Source: Chloroflexota bacterium
GTDB lineage: Bacteria > Chloroflexota > Dehalococcoidia > JAUQQI01
DNA: 5,717 bases
Assembly (NCBI GenBank): GCA_030549955.1
Contig: JAUQQI010000086.1
Location: 8,941-14,657 of the forward strand
Direction: 5' to 3'
In this document: piece after piece, positions 5,356-5,717 of the stretch
How positions within the stretch are numbered: position 1 is the first letter of the stretch
Layout: each line of letters begins with the position of its first letter
Position numbers and translations under genes: made by a program
Notes under the pieces: model-generated
The model's input: the letters and a program-made list of their open reading frames with translations, nothing else
What the model was told of the DNA's origin: nothing
Databases searched by the model: none

Positions 5356-5444
5356 ACCTGCCGCGTCACCGGATACCAGCAGGCGCACTCGCCGACTGCA
5401 TTTTAAACCTGGAAGCTGGCTGCAGGGTCAAGACCGACCGTTAG
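5352..5444 (+). CDS. Doubtful 30-codon ORF overlapping the TadG-like stop
   Basis: ATG at 5352 overlaps the TadG-like stop codon as ATGA and opens a 30-residue frame ending in TAG at 5442-5444. The product would be M-N-L-P-R-H-R-I-P-A-G then a short mixed stretch with two Cys, ending V-K-T-D-R. The same ATGA arrangement is used by the lipoprotein/TadE pair upstream. However, there is no Shine-Dalgarno sequence, no membrane segment and no recognisable family. It is more likely chance than a gene. Confidence 0.15.
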   Translation: MNLPRHRIPAGALADCILNLEAGCRVKTDR

Positions 5445-5452
5445 CTCCGGCT

Positions 5453-5469
5453 CAGGGGTTTGATCCCTG
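5453..5469 (+). other. Short hairpin in the 3' intergenic region
   Basis: CAGGG (5453-5457) pairs with CCCTG (5465-5469) around a GTTTGAT loop. It resembles a tRNA T-arm, but the surrounding sequence does not fold as a tRNA. It may be part of the 3' end structure of the pilus operon mRNA. Confidence 0.3.
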
Positions 5470-5479
5470 CCCCGGGCGT

Positions 5480-5497
5480 GGGCCTGCGGCAAGGCCC
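5480..5497 (+). other. Short GC-rich hairpin in the 3' intergenic region
   Basis: GGGCCT (5480-5485) pairs perfectly with AGGCCC (5492-5497) around GCGGCA. AAAGG follows rather than a T-run, so it is not a convincing intrinsic terminator. It could still mark the end of the pilus operon transcript. Confidence 0.35.
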
Positions 5498-5500
5498 AAA

Positions 5501-5555
5501 GGAGGCCTCCGGCATTGGGGGTTCCCCGGGCGGCAGTCCATAGCCGGAGTCCTCC
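5501..5555. repeat. Long imperfect inverted repeat with twin palindromes before ppdK
   Basis: GGAGGCCTCCGGC (5501-5513) is complementary to GCCGGAGTCCTCC (5543-5555) at 12 of 13 positions, the exception being C5506 opposite T5550. Within the arms, GGAGGCCTCC (5501-5510) is a perfect palindrome. GGAGTCCTCC (5546-5555) is a near copy in direct orientation, 45 bp further on. The second copy covers the -35 region of the ppdK promoter, so a regulator binding site is plausible. An RNA stem in the upstream operon's 3' end is the alternative. Confidence 0.5.
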
Positions 5556-5563
5556 GAACCCCC
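5517..5563. repeat. Second inverted repeat interlocked with the first
   Basis: GGGGGTTC (5517-5524) is perfectly complementary to GAACCCCC (5556-5563). Its left arm lies inside the loop of the repeat at 5501-5555 and its right arm directly follows it. The connecting segments (3 nt and 0 nt) look too short for both full stems to coexist, so as RNA they would compete. Confidence 0.45.
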
Positions 5564-5564
5564 G

Positions 5565-5573
5565 TGATATAAT
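5565..5573 (+). promoter_or_regulatory. Extended -10 promoter for ppdK
   Basis: TGATATAAT combines a TGN extension with a perfect TATAAT (5568-5573). The hexamer 17 bp upstream (5545-5550, CGGAGT) has no -35 character, which is common for extended -10 promoters. Transcription would start near 5580 and give a 5' leader of about 30 nt. It makes ppdK a unit separate from the pilus operon. Confidence 0.62.
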
Positions 5574-5609
5574 GGGATGAAGACATATTCACGGAACTGG
5601 AGGTCTCCC

Positions 5610-5717
5610 TTGACCCAGGTCGTTGGCTACAAATGGGTCTATCTTTTCGAGGAAGGGAACGCCCAGATGCGAGACCTGCTCGGCGGGAAGGGTGCCGGAC
5701 TCGCTGAGATGACGAGG
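5610..5717 (+). CDS. ppdK: Pyruvate, phosphate dikinase, N-terminal fragment (runs off the window)
   Basis: The first 36 residues are present and the gene continues past the right edge. K-W-V-Y-L-F-E-E-G-N (8-17) followed by M-R-D-L-L-G-G-K-G-A-G-L-A-E-M-T (20-35) is the characteristic start of pyruvate, phosphate dikinase. The enzyme interconverts pyruvate, ATP and phosphate with PEP, AMP and pyrophosphate in the cytoplasm. Lys27 in the G-G-K-G loop corresponds to the nucleotide-binding Lys near position 22 of the Clostridium symbiosum enzyme. The start is taken as TTG 5610, with GGAGG (5599-5603) 6 nt upstream; the frame then matches the family from its first residues. The related PEP synthase is less likely, since its N-terminus usually lacks the F-E-E-G-N-x-x-M-R-x-L-L form. 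It has its own promoter and no evident functional link to the pilus genes. Confidence 0.88.
   Translation, partial: MTQVVGYKWVYLFEEGNAQMRDLLGGKGAGLAEMTR

Noticed and set aside
5440..5475. tRNA-like T-arm at CAGGG-GTTTGAT-CCCTG
   Set aside because: The invariant C in the T-loop is replaced by T, and no acceptor, D or anticodon arms can be assembled from the flanking bases.
5480..5563. Known structured RNA (SRP RNA, tmRNA, RNase P RNA or common riboswitch) before ppdK
   Set aside because: None of the conserved core motifs that I know for these RNAs is present. The extended -10 promoter lies downstream of the structure, so it would not be part of the ppdK leader.
1..5717. CRISPR array, insertion sequence or phage attachment site
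   Set aside because: No regularly spaced repeats, transposase fragments, terminal inverted repeats or integrase-associated tRNA ends were seen.

Overview
The window is GC-rich bacterial DNA carrying the pilin and accessory half of a Tad/Flp (type IVc) pilus locus. It is followed by a separately promoted metabolic gene, the start of ppdK (pyruvate, phosphate dikinase). All genes read on the + strand. The Flp pilin sequence type, the long Pro-Thr (PTPTPT) linkers between extracellular beta-domains and the base composition suggest Chloroflexota. A deep-branching GC-rich member of Bacillota cannot be excluded, because no rRNA or other phylogenetic marker is present.

Layout: 1-190 is a non-coding leader with candidate promoters and a short 5'-UTR hairpin. 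191-349 and 514-669 are two paralogous Flp-type pilins of 52 and 51 residues. They are separated by a weak terminator-like hairpin, a small dyad and a good sigma70-type promoter. 670-784 holds a very strong hairpin of about 20 bp. 785-5355 is a tightly packed set of four genes: a 710-residue TadE-like pseudopilin fused to at least four extracellular beta-domains, a 204-residue lipoprotein with a possible PepSY-like fold, a normal-sized TadE-like pseudopilin, and a TadG-like membrane-anchored protein with a beta-rich C-terminal half. These four overlap or nearly abut, so translational coupling is likely. 5356-5609 is non-coding apart from a doubtful 30-codon ORF. It contains several inverted repeats and an extended -10 promoter for the truncated ppdK at the right edge.

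How it fits together (inference): the two small pilins would polymerise into the fibre after cleavage at the Gly-Gln site by a prepilin peptidase. The TadE/TadG-like proteins carry a similar Gly-Gln-Ser-Leu junction and would act as minor or tip subunits and assembly factors. The multidomain TadE-like protein is a good candidate for a surface-displayed adhesive subunit. The hairpin between pilin 2 and the large TadE gene, together with the absence of a Shine-Dalgarno sequence at that gene, would favour many pilins per minor subunit. The ATPase, platform proteins, secretin-side components and prepilin peptidase of a Tad system are not in this window.

The most distinctive points are the multidomain TadE fusion, a tight G-quadruplex motif inside its coding sequence, the intergenic hairpin at 718-760, the lipoprotein embedded in the pseudopilin operon, and twin palindromes at the ppdK promoter.
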